Assembly: GCA_019117345.1 (NCBI GenBank)
Contig: DWZW01000093.1
Location: 1 to 11,755, forward strand
DNA length: 11,755 bases
Source: Claveliimonas stercoravium
GTDB lineage: Bacteria > Bacillota > Clostridia > Lachnospirales > Lachnospiraceae
Reading direction: 5' to 3'
Shown here: positions 1 to 5,631 of the stretch, one piece after another
Position numbering within the stretch: the first letter of the stretch is position 1
Layout: every line of letters starts with the position of its first letter
The notes under the pieces: model-generated
What the model saw: only the letters and a program-made list of their open reading frames with translations
Databases searched by the model: none
Told to the model about the DNA's origin: nothing
Translations under genes and position numbers: made by a program

Positions 1-19
1 TCCTCTTGCTTTCCATCTT

Positions 20-50
20 AGCATAAAGTGTGCAGCGGTCATACAGTCAA
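20..50 (-). promoter_or_regulatory. possible promoter of a gene off the left edge
   Basis: Reading leftward, a TTGACT box (plus 45-50) is followed 19 bases later by TATGCT (plus 20-25). AAGAGGA, a possible ribosome binding site, lies at plus 1-7. This would fit a minus-strand gene starting just outside the window. Both boxes are imperfect and the spacing is long, so this is a weak call. No coding sequence can be supported in 1-130. Confidence 0.25.
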
Positions 51-136
51 GAAAAATCTTTCCTGATCTTTATTTTCCCGTTCCAGTTAAGAGGTTTTTA
101 ATATTTTTTCTTCTTTCTTCATTTAATAAACACATT

Positions 137-160
137 TTGGACACATTTTCTCTCTATAAT
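137..160 (+). promoter_or_regulatory. promoter of sRNA copy 1
   Basis: A perfect TATAAT at 155-160 is preceded by TTGGACA at 137-143. The two are only 12 bases apart, too close for TTGGAC to be a normal sigma-A -35 box, and nothing TTGACA-like lies at the right distance. The same arrangement recurs without gaps in front of the second RNA (430-453), so the block is conserved. It may be an activator site. Transcription would start near 167. Confidence 0.6.
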
Positions 161-166
161 AAGTGT

Positions 167-318
167 CAGATAGTTGAAGAACACATCAACTATCTCCCCC
201 CTCATAAAGTAGACGCAACGAAGGGTCCTCCCCTTCGTTGCACCACACTTTACTCTCATTCCTTTTAACAGCTATAGAACAGACAGACCCGCCGGTCATT
301 CAAGCCGGCGGGTTTTTC
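167..318 (+). ncRNA. small noncoding RNA, copy 1
   Basis: About 150 nt between a promoter and a rho-independent terminator, with no ATG in the transcript. Hairpin 1 is a perfect 9-bp stem, GATAGTTGA (169-177) with TCAACTATC (186-194), loop AGAACACA. A C-rich linker (195-211, containing CCTCATAAAGTA) follows. Hairpin 2 is a perfect 11-bp stem, GCAACGAAGGG (215-225) with its complement (231-241), loop TCCTC. Then comes an unpaired CU-rich block (244-265, containing TTTACTCTCATTCC) and the terminator. A second copy starts about 290 bases downstream with the same order of elements. The CU-rich linkers could pair with ribosome binding sites, as in LhrC- or RsaE-type sRNAs; that is inference. I do not recognise the family by name. 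Confidence 0.75.
287..317 (+). terminator. terminator of sRNA copy 1
   Basis: Perfect 8-bp GC stem, CCCGCCGG (288-295) with CCGGCGGG (305-312), 9-base loop, then TTTTT at 313-317. It ends the first small RNA. Confidence 0.9.
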
Positions 319-388
319 ATTGCCCGGATCCGGGAACAGGGCCTGTCTCCTGTGCCATGGATCTGTTTTTTAGATTTTCTTAATCCCG

Positions 389-415
389 CTTTAAGAAATT
401 TTCGTGTTCTTTAAG
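389..415 (+). repeat. CTTTAAG direct repeat upstream of sRNA 2
   Basis: CTTTAAG occurs at 389-395 and again at 409-415, 20 bases apart, about two helical turns, and just upstream of the copy 2 promoter. Copy 1 has a single related CCAGTTAAG at 83-91. This spacing suits a dimeric activator such as a LytTR-type regulator, but the match is loose and only two short words are involved. Confidence 0.3.
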
Positions 416-429
416 TTTTCCTCCATACT

Positions 430-453
430 TTGGACATATTTCCCCACTATAAT
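430..453 (+). promoter_or_regulatory. promoter of sRNA copy 2
   Basis: TTGGACA at 430-436 and a perfect TATAAT at 448-453, separated exactly as in copy 1. The stretch from TTTGGACA to the start of hairpin 1 aligns without gaps between the copies. Start site expected near 460. Confidence 0.6.
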
Positions 454-459
454 AAAGGA

Positions 460-604
460 CAGATAGTTGAAGGACACATCAACTATCACCCCCTCATTAA
501 GTACAGATGCCTGGCAGAACGGCATCACACTTTACTCTCATTCCTTTAGATAACTATAACAACGGCGAAAACCCGCAGGCTGAAAGGCCGGCGGGTTTTC
601 GTTG
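460..604 (+). ncRNA. small noncoding RNA, copy 2
   Basis: Paralogue of the RNA at 167-318. Hairpin 1 has the identical stem (462-470 with 479-487) and a loop differing by one base (AGGACACA). The C-rich linker (488-503, CCCCCTCATTAAGTA) and the CU-rich block (526-547) are nearly unchanged. Hairpin 2 sits in the same place but its sequence is unrelated: GATGCC (506-511) with GGCATC (521-526), 9-base loop. Keeping the fold while the sequence changes supports a structured RNA. An ATG at 507 opens a frame, but it lacks a ribosome binding site and has no counterpart in copy 1, so this is called noncoding. Confidence 0.75.
560..604. terminator. bidirectional terminator, sRNA 2 / propeller gene
   Basis: GAAAACCCGC (567-576) pairs with GCGGGTTTTC (591-600), with an inner GGC/GCC (578-580/587-589) and loop TGAAAG. 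Outer bases 560-563 pair with 601-604. A-tract and T-tract flank the GC core, so it can stop the plus-strand sRNA and the convergent minus-strand gene whose stop codon is at 623. Confidence 0.85.
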
Positions 605-622
605 TCTGTACATATTTCCCCA

Positions 623-1747
623 TCACAATATGTCTATCTTCAGCACCCTGTCCACAGACAGGCCGGGAAGATAACGGTACGGATAGGCTCCTGACTCAAA
701 GAGAAGATACATAGTACCTCCATCCATATAAATCTGCTCCAGCATATATGGAAGCCGGATGTCCTCCAGAGCCATCTCATCCGTAAAATCCCTGATCCCG
801 TCCGAGACCTGGTAGGCCGCCAGGCGGGACGGAAAAATCCCCATGGAATAGGACAGGAAAAGTATATCCCCCAGAAAAGTCATGCCCTGCGCATAGGGCG
901 AGATCTTCAGGTCGTCCTCCTCGGCCACCCCCTGACGGACCTTTGACGCAGGGTGCTCGACAGCAACACTCCTGATGTTCCCGTCATCCTGCACCTCGTA
1001 CTTTTTTATGGTGCTGTCCTCTTGCGTGGAATAATAACCCACGTACAGATAGGGGGCCTGGTAGGCCATAAAAGAGCTCCGTGGGATATCCAGTATGTTA
1101 TTTACGTGGAGGAAGCTTATCGGCTCCCAGCCTTCCGAAAAATCATAGGCTTCTATACGCTCCATATCCAGCGCGTTCACCTGCGCGATCCCGTTCCTGC
1201 TCCCGCAGACCCACAGATTATCATTCCGGGCGTCGTAGGCAAGGCTTCCCACATGAGCCTTATTTGGCAGGACAACCTCTTTTACAAAATCGTGGGTCTC
1301 CTTGTCCACCACAAAAATGACTGAATTGTGGTTCTTTGACTGACAGTAGGCGCTGATAAAAAGATACTGCCCGGACACGGCGATCCCCTGGGGTGTCATG
1401 CCTGTACATACAGAAAATCTTTTGGCCCCGTTGTCCAGCAGCGTCCTGGCCGACTCAAGGCCGGGTATCACATAGGTCCCGCTGTCCGGCTCGTCCGCAT
1501 GGGCCATCACCGCCTCCTCATAGAGGCCGCTGTAGGGCTGCAGGCGCTCTGAAAATTCCTCCAGCGTATACTGGGAGCTCTCCGCATTTGTCGTGACGGC
1601 ATCTGTCTTTGGCTCCACCTTCCCCATGCAGCCGAAGATGATCCCTATATACCCCGTCGGAATCAGGACGAGCACAAGACAGACTGCGAGCACTCTTCTT
1701 TTCCATCTATTCTTTTTGCTTTTTTTCCTGGTCTCTTTATCCTTCAT
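623..1747 (-). CDS. membrane-anchored beta-propeller-like extracellular protein
   Basis: 374 residues. A very basic N-terminus (residues 1-18, K/R-rich) precedes one hydrophobic segment (about 19-40), so the bulk is predicted outside the membrane. The hydrophobic segment ends in IIFGC; Cys40 could be lipidated, but Phe at -2 is unusual. A Ser/Thr linker follows. From about residue 110 there are repeated short strand-like blocks of the YVTN/NHL/WD type: GMTPQGIAVSGQYLFISAY (116-134), SVIFVVDKETHDFVKEVVLP, HVGSLAYD, NLWVCGS, and again AQGMTFLGDILFLSYSMG (286-303). No catalytic motif is visible. The ATG at 1747 is preceded by GAGGGAAAGG, and TATAAT lies at plus 1774-1779 without a good -35 box. 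It ends at a terminator shared with the sRNA. The fold call is inferred from pattern only; the ligand is unknown. Confidence 0.75.
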   Translation of the reverse strand: MKDKETRKKSKKNRWKRRVLAVCLVLVLIPTGYIGIIFGCMGKVEPKTDAVTTNAESSQYTLEEFSERLQPYSGLYEEAVMAHADEPDSGTYVIPGLESARTLLDNGAKRFSVCTGMTPQGIAVSGQYLFISAYCQSKNHNSVIFVVDKETHDFVKEVVLPNKAHVGSLAYDARNDNLWVCGSRNGIAQVNALDMERIEAYDFSEGWEPISFLHVNNILDIPRSSFMAYQAPYLYVGYYSTQEDSTIKKYEVQDDGNIRSVAVEHPASKVRQGVAEEDDLKISPYAQGMTFLGDILFLSYSMGIFPSRLAAYQVSDGIRDFTDEMALEDIRLPYMLEQIYMDGGTMYLLFESGAYPYRYLPGLSVDRVLKIDIL

Positions 1748-1773
1748 GTTTTTCTGCCTTTCCCTCTGACATT

Positions 1774-1779
1774 ATTATA
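1774..1779 (-). promoter_or_regulatory. -10 box before the propeller gene
   Basis: The minus strand reads GGTATAATAATG here, a perfect TATAAT about 26 bases upstream of the start codon. No TTGACA-like -35 is visible 16-18 bases further upstream, so strength and start site are uncertain. The gene could also be reached by transcription from the tRNA. Confidence 0.35.
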
Positions 1780-1877
1780 CCTCATTCCGGACAGACTTTT
1801 CTCCGCAACACAATAAAAGACAGAAAAAAACCGCCGACCCCAAGGCTTCCAAGTCCTTAAAATCAGCGATTTTTGAG

Positions 1878-1950
1878 TGCGCGATCAGGGGTTCGAACCC
1901 TGGACACCCTGATTAAGAGTCAGGTGCTCTGCCAGCTGAGCTAATCGCGC
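1878..1950 (-). tRNA. tRNA-Lys (anticodon CUU)
   Basis: On the minus strand the cloverleaf is complete. The 7-bp acceptor stem GCGCGAT/ATCGCGC is perfect. The D arm contains AGCTCAGCTGGCAGAGC. Anticodon stem CCTGA/TCAGG encloses loop CTCTTAA, giving anticodon CTT (lysine, AAG codons). The variable loop is GTGTC and the T arm CAGGG-TTCGAAC-CCCTG. Discriminator base is A; CCA is not encoded (the next bases are CTC). Length is 73. It stands alone, with its own promoter 40 bases upstream. Confidence 0.97.
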
Positions 1951-1989
1951 ATTTTTTATTCTGTCGAGTCAAACCTCAACGCAAGGAGT

Positions 1990-2018
1990 ATTATATAACA
2001 GTTTTTCAGATAATGCAA
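1990..2018 (-). promoter_or_regulatory. promoter of tRNA-Lys
   Basis: On the minus strand TTGCAT (plus 2013-2018) and TATAAT (plus 1990-1995) are separated by exactly 17 bases. The predicted start near 1983 is about 33 bases before the mature tRNA. Confidence 0.75.
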
Positions 2019-2125
2019 GCTGTTTTTTCATTTTTTTCTTCTTTTTTTCTCTCACCCGGCATATATATCTTTTATAACACCATCGCCGGCCGCATCCACC
2101 AGGGCCGCACAAGGAGGGACAAGCA

Positions 2126-2665
2126 TTGCTTCAGATCTGCAGACGGAGGGATTTTCCCTACATGCTCTCAGCCGCGCTTTTGGGTAGCGCTTTGCATTTT
2201 CTGTATGATTTTTCCGGCGAAAACCCTTTCGCCGCACTCATTTCACCTGTCAACGAGTCCGTGTGGGAACATTTAAAGCTTCTCTTCTTCCCCTCACTGC
2301 TCCTGACCACAGTGGAATTTTTTATCCGCAGGCCTGATCCCCGGGCCCTGTTCGGCGCAAGGCTGACCGGCGTCACGGCCGGCATGGTCATCATCGTGAG
2401 CCTGTACTATCTCTACACCTTTATCCTCGGAAGAGGTTTTCTCGCCGCCGATATCCTCATCTTCCTGACAGGGACCTGCTTTTCCTATGTCATTTCCGGG
2501 CATCTGCTCAGGAGCTTCCGCCACGCCGACCCCATGCTCATCTTCCTGGGCTGGCTGCTCATTGCGCTCCTGTTTTTCTCCTTTACCTGCTTCCCGCCGG
2601 ACCTGTTCCTCTTTTACCCGCCCCCGCACGGCATGGAACAGTCCCTGCCGGGACAGATGAATTGA
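2126..2665 (+). CDS. DUF6512 family integral membrane protein
   Basis: 179 residues with about five hydrophobic segments (roughly 13-28, 50-67, 78-99, 106-126, 137-155). The signature SPVNESVWEHLKLLFFP (40-56) and a C-terminal FPPDLFLFYPP are what I associate with the DUF6512 family of Firmicutes membrane proteins, and the length fits. No function is established for that family. I chose the TTG at 2126 because AAGGAGGGA (2111-2119) lies six to seven bases upstream; the first in-frame ATG (codon 13, 2162) has no comparable site. It is the only protein gene called on the plus strand and converges on the DUF1002 gene. Its promoter is not clear; TATAAC near 2075 is the best -10 candidate. Confidence 0.85.
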   Translation: MLQICRRRDFPYMLSAALLGSALHFLYDFSGENPFAALISPVNESVWEHLKLLFFPSLLLTTVEFFIRRPDPRALFGARLTGVTAGMVIIVSLYYLYTFILGRGFLAADILIFLTGTCFSYVISGHLLRSFRHADPMLIFLGWLLIALLFFSFTCFPPDLFLFYPPPHGMEQSLPGQMN

Positions 2666-2676
2666 CAGAAAACAGC

Positions 2677-2747
2677 CAAAAGCGGACACAATATGTCAGG
2701 GGCAGCTGCACAAAAAGACACCGGTGATGGCAAAAGCGGACGTAATA
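2677..2747 (+). repeat. imperfect direct repeat CAAAAGCGGAC-NN-AATA
   Basis: CAAAAGCGGACACAATA (2677-2693) and CAAAAGCGGACGTAATA (2731-2747) differ at two positions and lie 54 bases apart. The second copy is the left arm of the terminator. It could be a duplicated or decayed copy of a short palindromic repeat. Confidence 0.6.
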
Positions 2748-2776
2748 CCTTTAAAAAGTATTACGTCCGCTTTTGC
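2730..2776. terminator. bidirectional terminator between convergent genes
   Basis: A perfect 19-bp stem: the left arm (2730-2748, from GCAAAAGCGG to GTAATAC) pairs with 2758-2776; loop CTTTAAAAA. AAAA and TTTT inside the arms give either strand a U-tract, so it can close both the DUF6512 gene (+) and the DUF1002 gene (-). The left arm is partly repeated upstream at 2677-2693. Confidence 0.85.
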
Positions 2777-2790
2777 ATGCTTTTATAATA

Positions 2791-4056
2791 TTATTCGCCC
2801 GTGAAAAAATTCTTGATCCTTGTGAAGAGCCCGTCTTTAAATCCGCTCTCGTTGACTGTACTGTCCGTAACGACATCGGAGCCGAGCGCCTCATCGTTTG
2901 TGTCACTGAGGATGCCGTCGTCAGACCCCACAAAGAAGGTCTTTACCGTGTTCCATATATTGGAGAGCGCGCCACTCTCCCCGGTCAGATTGTCCAGCGT
3001 GTCCTTCAGCGCATTCACATCGTAATCATACTGGGAAATCTTCTCCATCAGAGCCACTACCTGGGCTCTCTGGTCGTCTGTCAGCGTGATCTCATTCTCT
3101 TCCGCGATATTGTCCACAGCATCGCCAATCTCCTCGGGGTCCGTCAGCCCCTCGTCAATGACCTCGGTCTTGACGTCCTTGATGACCTCTGTGGCCTTCT
3201 CCTGTCCCACACTGTCGGCCAGGTCGCCTGTGGTCACAAGCTCCTCCATAGCCGCTTCCTTCTGTCCCTCGTCCAGCTCCTCGCCGCTGGCCGTCTCGTA
3301 AGCCATGATGATGCCTGTCAGGGCACCGGTGCCGGACACCTCAAAGGGGCACGCAGCAATGACATTGCAGTTCTCCATCCCCGCTGTGGTCAGGGTGCTG
3401 GCGATCATGGCGCTTGTCACAAAGTTCAGGTTCGCCGTCTTCACCTTGATGCCGCCGGAATCCGTGGGCTCCACGTAGGCACAGCTGTTCGTAGTCGGCC
3501 CTATCTGCTCGTCCGTAGCAATCCCCTGCATGTACTGCACCTCATCAGCGTGTGTGACCACGATAGTCTCCACCTCATCCGGGGAAGTGCCAAAGTATTC
3601 GTACATGGAGGCCCGCTGCTCCTCGTTTAAGTTCTCGCCGAGGGTGACCACCTTACCGCTGTCTGTATTTCCCTTCGTCTCTTCTGCTGTATCCTCTTCT
3701 TCTGCATCTGCGCTCTCGTCTGCTGTCCCGTCTGTCTGCTGTCCATCCTCTGTCACAGTGCCGTCTGTAGTCCCTGTTCCCTGGCCGGTCCCGTCTGTAT
3801 CCGCACCGGTCTGCCCGGTCCCGTCAGCTGTGGTCCCGCCATTTCCGCCAGCCGCGCTGTCCTCACCTCCCGCGGAGCCTGTCTCCCCGGAAGTACCTCC
3901 TGTCACGCCGGTGCTGTCCGTTCCCGCCGTTCCTGACTCCGCGCTTCCCGCATCCTGTGGGGTACTGCCTGTCTCCGATGCAGAGGCCGCCATAGGGATG
4001 CTGGCCGTCACCATTACCGCCGCCATCAGAAGCGGCAAAACTTTTTTCATTTTCAT
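2791..4056 (-). CDS. secreted DUF1002 (YpuA-like) protein
   Basis: 421 residues. Signal peptide about 1-26 (MKMKK, hydrophobic core, cleavage after an ASA-type site). Residues 28-130 are a low-complexity linker of Gly, Thr, Ser, Asp and Glu, typical of a cell-wall-crossing or disordered spacer. The DUF1002/YpuA domain runs from about 134 (VVTLGENLNEEQR) to about 300, including TIVVTHADEVQYMQG and the NCNVIAACPFEVSGTGALTGIIMAYE block; a helical tail follows to 421. No enzymatic motif is seen and the role of DUF1002 is not established; it acts outside the cell. The ATG at 4056 has only a weak ribosome binding site; the next ATG, two codons on, is no better. A promoter lies at 4149-4177 and a terminator directly after the stop. 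The linker DNA carries short repeats of cccgtctgt type (about 3720-3850). Confidence 0.88.
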   Translation of the reverse strand: MKMKKVLPLLMAAVMVTASIPMAASASETGSTPQDAGSAESGTAGTDSTGVTGGTSGETGSAGGEDSAAGGNGGTTADGTGQTGADTDGTGQGTGTTDGTVTEDGQQTDGTADESADAEEEDTAEETKGNTDSGKVVTLGENLNEEQRASMYEYFGTSPDEVETIVVTHADEVQYMQGIATDEQIGPTTNSCAYVEPTDSGGIKVKTANLNFVTSAMIASTLTTAGMENCNVIAACPFEVSGTGALTGIIMAYETASGEELDEGQKEAAMEELVTTGDLADSVGQEKATEVIKDVKTEVIDEGLTDPEEIGDAVDNIAEENEITLTDDQRAQVVALMEKISQYDYDVNALKDTLDNLTGESGALSNIWNTVKTFFVGSDDGILSDTNDEALGSDVVTDSTVNESGFKDGLFTRIKNFFTGE

Positions 4057-4148
4057 ACGCTTTCGGTCTAAAAACCTTGTCTCCCTTTTTAATTATTTTC
4101 TGGTCTGTACAGCGCCGGCACATTCCGGAGCTGATTTTCACCGTACTC

Positions 4149-4177
4149 AATATAACACATTACGGCCCGATTGTACA
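4149..4177 (-). promoter_or_regulatory. promoter of the DUF1002 gene
   Basis: On the minus strand TGTACA (plus 4172-4177) and TATATT (plus 4149-4154) are 17 bases apart. The -10 matches 5 of 6 and the -35 matches 4 of 6. Start expected near 4142, leaving an 85-base leader. Confidence 0.5.
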
Positions 4178-4200
4178 CGGATCTTTTCTTAAAAAAGGAT

Positions 4201-4241
4201 GAAGAAAAAGAGAAGGAGCCACTCTTCACAGCAGCTCCTTC
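4201..4241 (-). terminator. terminator of the thioredoxin-like gene
   Basis: On the minus strand GAAGGAGC and GCTCCTTC (plus 4234-4241 and 4212-4219) form an 8-bp stem with a 14-base loop, followed by TCTTTTTCTTC. The first arm lies inside the last codons of the gene, so the hairpin overlaps its stop codon. Confidence 0.75.
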
Positions 4242-4540
4242 AGCCTTTTCTCCAGTACCTCATCTCCCACAACGCCCTTCATGAAGGCCTTCACCGCGCC
4301 TCCCCTCACAAGCAGGAATGCAGGCACGATATCCGCCCCGTACACAGCCGCAAGGCGGGGACTCTCCTCCACCTCAACCTCGCAGAACCTGACTCTCCCT
4401 CTGTATTTCTCTTCCAGCTCCTCCGCATAGGGTCTGGTCATAGAGCATTTCGGGCACCATTTTTCATAAAACATGACAACGACGGCCCCCGTCTCACGCA
4501 GGACCTCTATATCAAAATTCTCCTCTGTCAGGTGATACAT
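4226..4540 (-). CDS. thioredoxin-like protein, CPKC active site
   Basis: 104 residues from the chosen start, the usual thioredoxin size. The active site is WCPKC (Cys29, Cys32) after the VVVMFYEKW strand, and the cis-proline is Pro73 in DIVPAF, so the fold and dithiol chemistry are well supported. Two deviations: the dipeptide between the cysteines is Pro-Lys instead of Gly-Pro, and the buried Asp of classic thioredoxin (six residues before the first Cys) is Met23. It may therefore be a thioredoxin-like reductase with altered redox potential or partner. I chose the ATG at 4540 because GGAAAGGAT stands seven bases upstream; an ATG at 4573 would add 11 residues and overlaps a small upstream ORF (ATGCTGA). 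No promoter is evident directly in front, so it is probably read through from trmB. It has its own terminator. Confidence 0.88.
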   Translation of the reverse strand: MYHLTEENFDIEVLRETGAVVVMFYEKWCPKCSMTRPYAEELEEKYRGRVRFCEVEVEESPRLAAVYGADIVPAFLLVRGGAVKAFMKGVVGDEVLEKRLKELL

Positions 4541-4566
4541 AAGGACATCCTTTCCGCTCTTTCGGG

Positions 4567-4701
4567 TCAGCATCCGGGATTGAGCATGCGGTACACTTCA
4601 TGCATGGACCTGTGAAAACAGTCAATGAGACGGCTTCTCCTTCTGAGCCGGTACAGCATACAGCTCCATCTGGAGATGCTCCCGGGTCTTCTCTTCCCCA
4701 T
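4567..4701 (-). CDS. possible 44-residue basic small ORF
   Basis: ATG at 4701 with AAGGAG nine bases upstream; the product is Arg-rich with four cysteines (MGKRRPGSIS... ending RMLNPGC). Its stop overlaps the alternative thioredoxin start as ATGCTGA, an arrangement seen in translational coupling. It overlaps another candidate ORF in a different frame (4622-4720), so at most one is likely to be real. No family recognised. This 249-base gap between trmB and the thioredoxin gene may equally be a decayed gene. Confidence 0.2.
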   Translation of the reverse strand: MGKRRPGSISRWSCMLYRLRRRSRLIDCFHRSMHEVYRMLNPGC

Positions 4702-4720
4702 ATGCCAGTCTCCTTCGCAA
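4622..4720 (-). CDS. possible 32-residue charged small ORF
   Basis: TTG at 4720 with AGGGAG six to eight bases upstream. The product (MRRRLAYGEEKTREHLQMEL...) is highly charged and helix-prone, and its codons (GAG, AAG, CTG, CAG) resemble those of the neighbouring genes better than the overlapping frame does. The frame opens only one stop earlier, so it could be a short protein or the tail of a decayed gene. No family recognised. Confidence 0.25.
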   Translation of the reverse strand: MRRRLAYGEEKTREHLQMELYAVPAQKEKPSH

Positions 4721-4789
4721 ATTCTTCTCCCTATATAGTATGCAGGAGCGTTCCCTCTATTGACTCTCCATCCCGGGTCTGTCCGGCCT

Positions 4790-5449
4790 TTACCTTCCTG
4801 CAGTCAGCTTACAGATAGGATTCCCCTTTGCGGAAAATTTCTCCTCATACTCAGTCATCACATTCCCCCTGTTCATATCCGGGTCGCCGTGGAGGTCCCA
4901 GGTGCTCATGAGCACTCTCCAGCCCGCCTCCTCAGCCTCCTCCAGGGAAAACCGGAACAGGTCCCGGTTGTCTGTCTTAAACTCCACCTGTCCATCCGGC
5001 GCCAGCACCTGGTCATACCTGGCAAAAAATCCTCTGGACGTGAGCCTCCTCCTGGCGTGCCGCTTCTTGGGCCAGGGGTCGGAAAAATTGAGGTAGATCC
5101 CCTGTACCTCCCCCTTCCCGAACACTTCAGCGATCTGCGCCGCATCCATGCAGATAAACCGGATGTTTCCCAAAGTCCGGCCGCCCCGGTCCTCCTCCAG
5201 CTTATCCAGCCTCTCCACAGCCCGCAGGAGAACGCTGGAATAGCGCTCAATGCCGATATAGTTCCGCTCCGGATGCCGGGCCGCCATCTCTGTGAGGAAC
5301 TGTCCCTTTCCCATGCCAATCTCTATATAGACAGGGTTGTCGTTTCCAAAGGCCTCCCTCCACCGCCCCTTCATCTCCTTCTCGTTTTTTATCACCTTGT
5401 CGTGGGCCTCCAGCACGCCTTCCGCCCGGGGTATATTTCTCAGACGCAT
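4790..5449 (-). CDS. trmB: tRNA (guanine-N7)-methyltransferase
   Basis: 219 residues, normal for bacterial TrmB, which transfers a methyl group from S-adenosylmethionine to N7 of G46 in the tRNA variable loop. Visible motifs: SAM-binding EIGMGKGQF (43-51), GIERY (66-70) with the ribose-binding Glu, Asp102 in FICMDAA, the family signature NFSDPWPKKRH (121-131), FKTDN (157-161), and TEYEEKF (199-205). All key positions are present. The ATG at 5449 is the only possible start, because an in-frame TGA lies seven codons upstream. Two ribosome-binding-like words precede it: AAAGGAG directly abutting the ATG, and GAAAGGAGA about 11 bases away, which is the usable one. No clear promoter is visible in the GC-rich 5450-5571 leader. 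No terminator follows; it probably shares a transcript with the thioredoxin gene. Confidence 0.97.
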   Translation of the reverse strand: MRLRNIPRAEGVLEAHDKVIKNEKEMKGRWREAFGNDNPVYIEIGMGKGQFLTEMAARHPERNYIGIERYSSVLLRAVERLDKLEEDRGGRTLGNIRFICMDAAQIAEVFGKGEVQGIYLNFSDPWPKKRHARRRLTSRGFFARYDQVLAPDGQVEFKTDNRDLFRFSLEEAEEAGWRVLMSTWDLHGDPDMNRGNVMTEYEEKFSAKGNPICKLTAGR

Positions 5450-5571
5450 CTCCTTTGCCGTCTCCTTTCACCTTTGATCGGATGGAAGAAATTCCCTTCC
5501 CCTGCCCGCTCACCGCGACGCCCCGCTCATCTTGCGGCATTGCCGCCCGATGGTCTCCGGGTGTATCGCAC

Positions 5572-5611
5572 AAAAACTACAGGCGGAGGAACGCCTTTTC
5601 CTTCCGCCTGT
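5572..5611 (-). terminator. terminator of glgB
   Basis: On the minus strand ACAGGCGGA and TCCGCCTGT (plus 5603-5611 and 5579-5587) form a 9-bp stem, extended by GGAA/TTCC after one bulged base, and are followed by AGTTTTTG. Confidence 0.85.
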
Positions 5612-5631
5612 AAATCATAGCATAACTCTCT

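Noticed and set aside
507..700. ATG-initiated frame inside sRNA copy 2
   Set aside because: No ribosome binding site, no equivalent in copy 1, and it runs through the terminator.
1801..1877. Hairpin AAAATC-GCT-GATTTT and a run of seven T downstream of tRNA-Lys as a possible attachment site
   Set aside because: No integrase, no second copy of the tRNA 3' end in the window; more likely just the tRNA's 3' flank and transcript end.
2773..4192. Plus-strand frames over the DUF1002 gene
   Set aside because: Serine/valine/proline-rich shadows of the low-complexity linker; the minus-strand product has a signal peptide and a recognised domain.
5247..5573. 108-codon minus-strand frame overlapping the trmB start
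   Set aside because: Mostly overlaps trmB in another frame, composition is unusual, and no ribosome binding site precedes its start.
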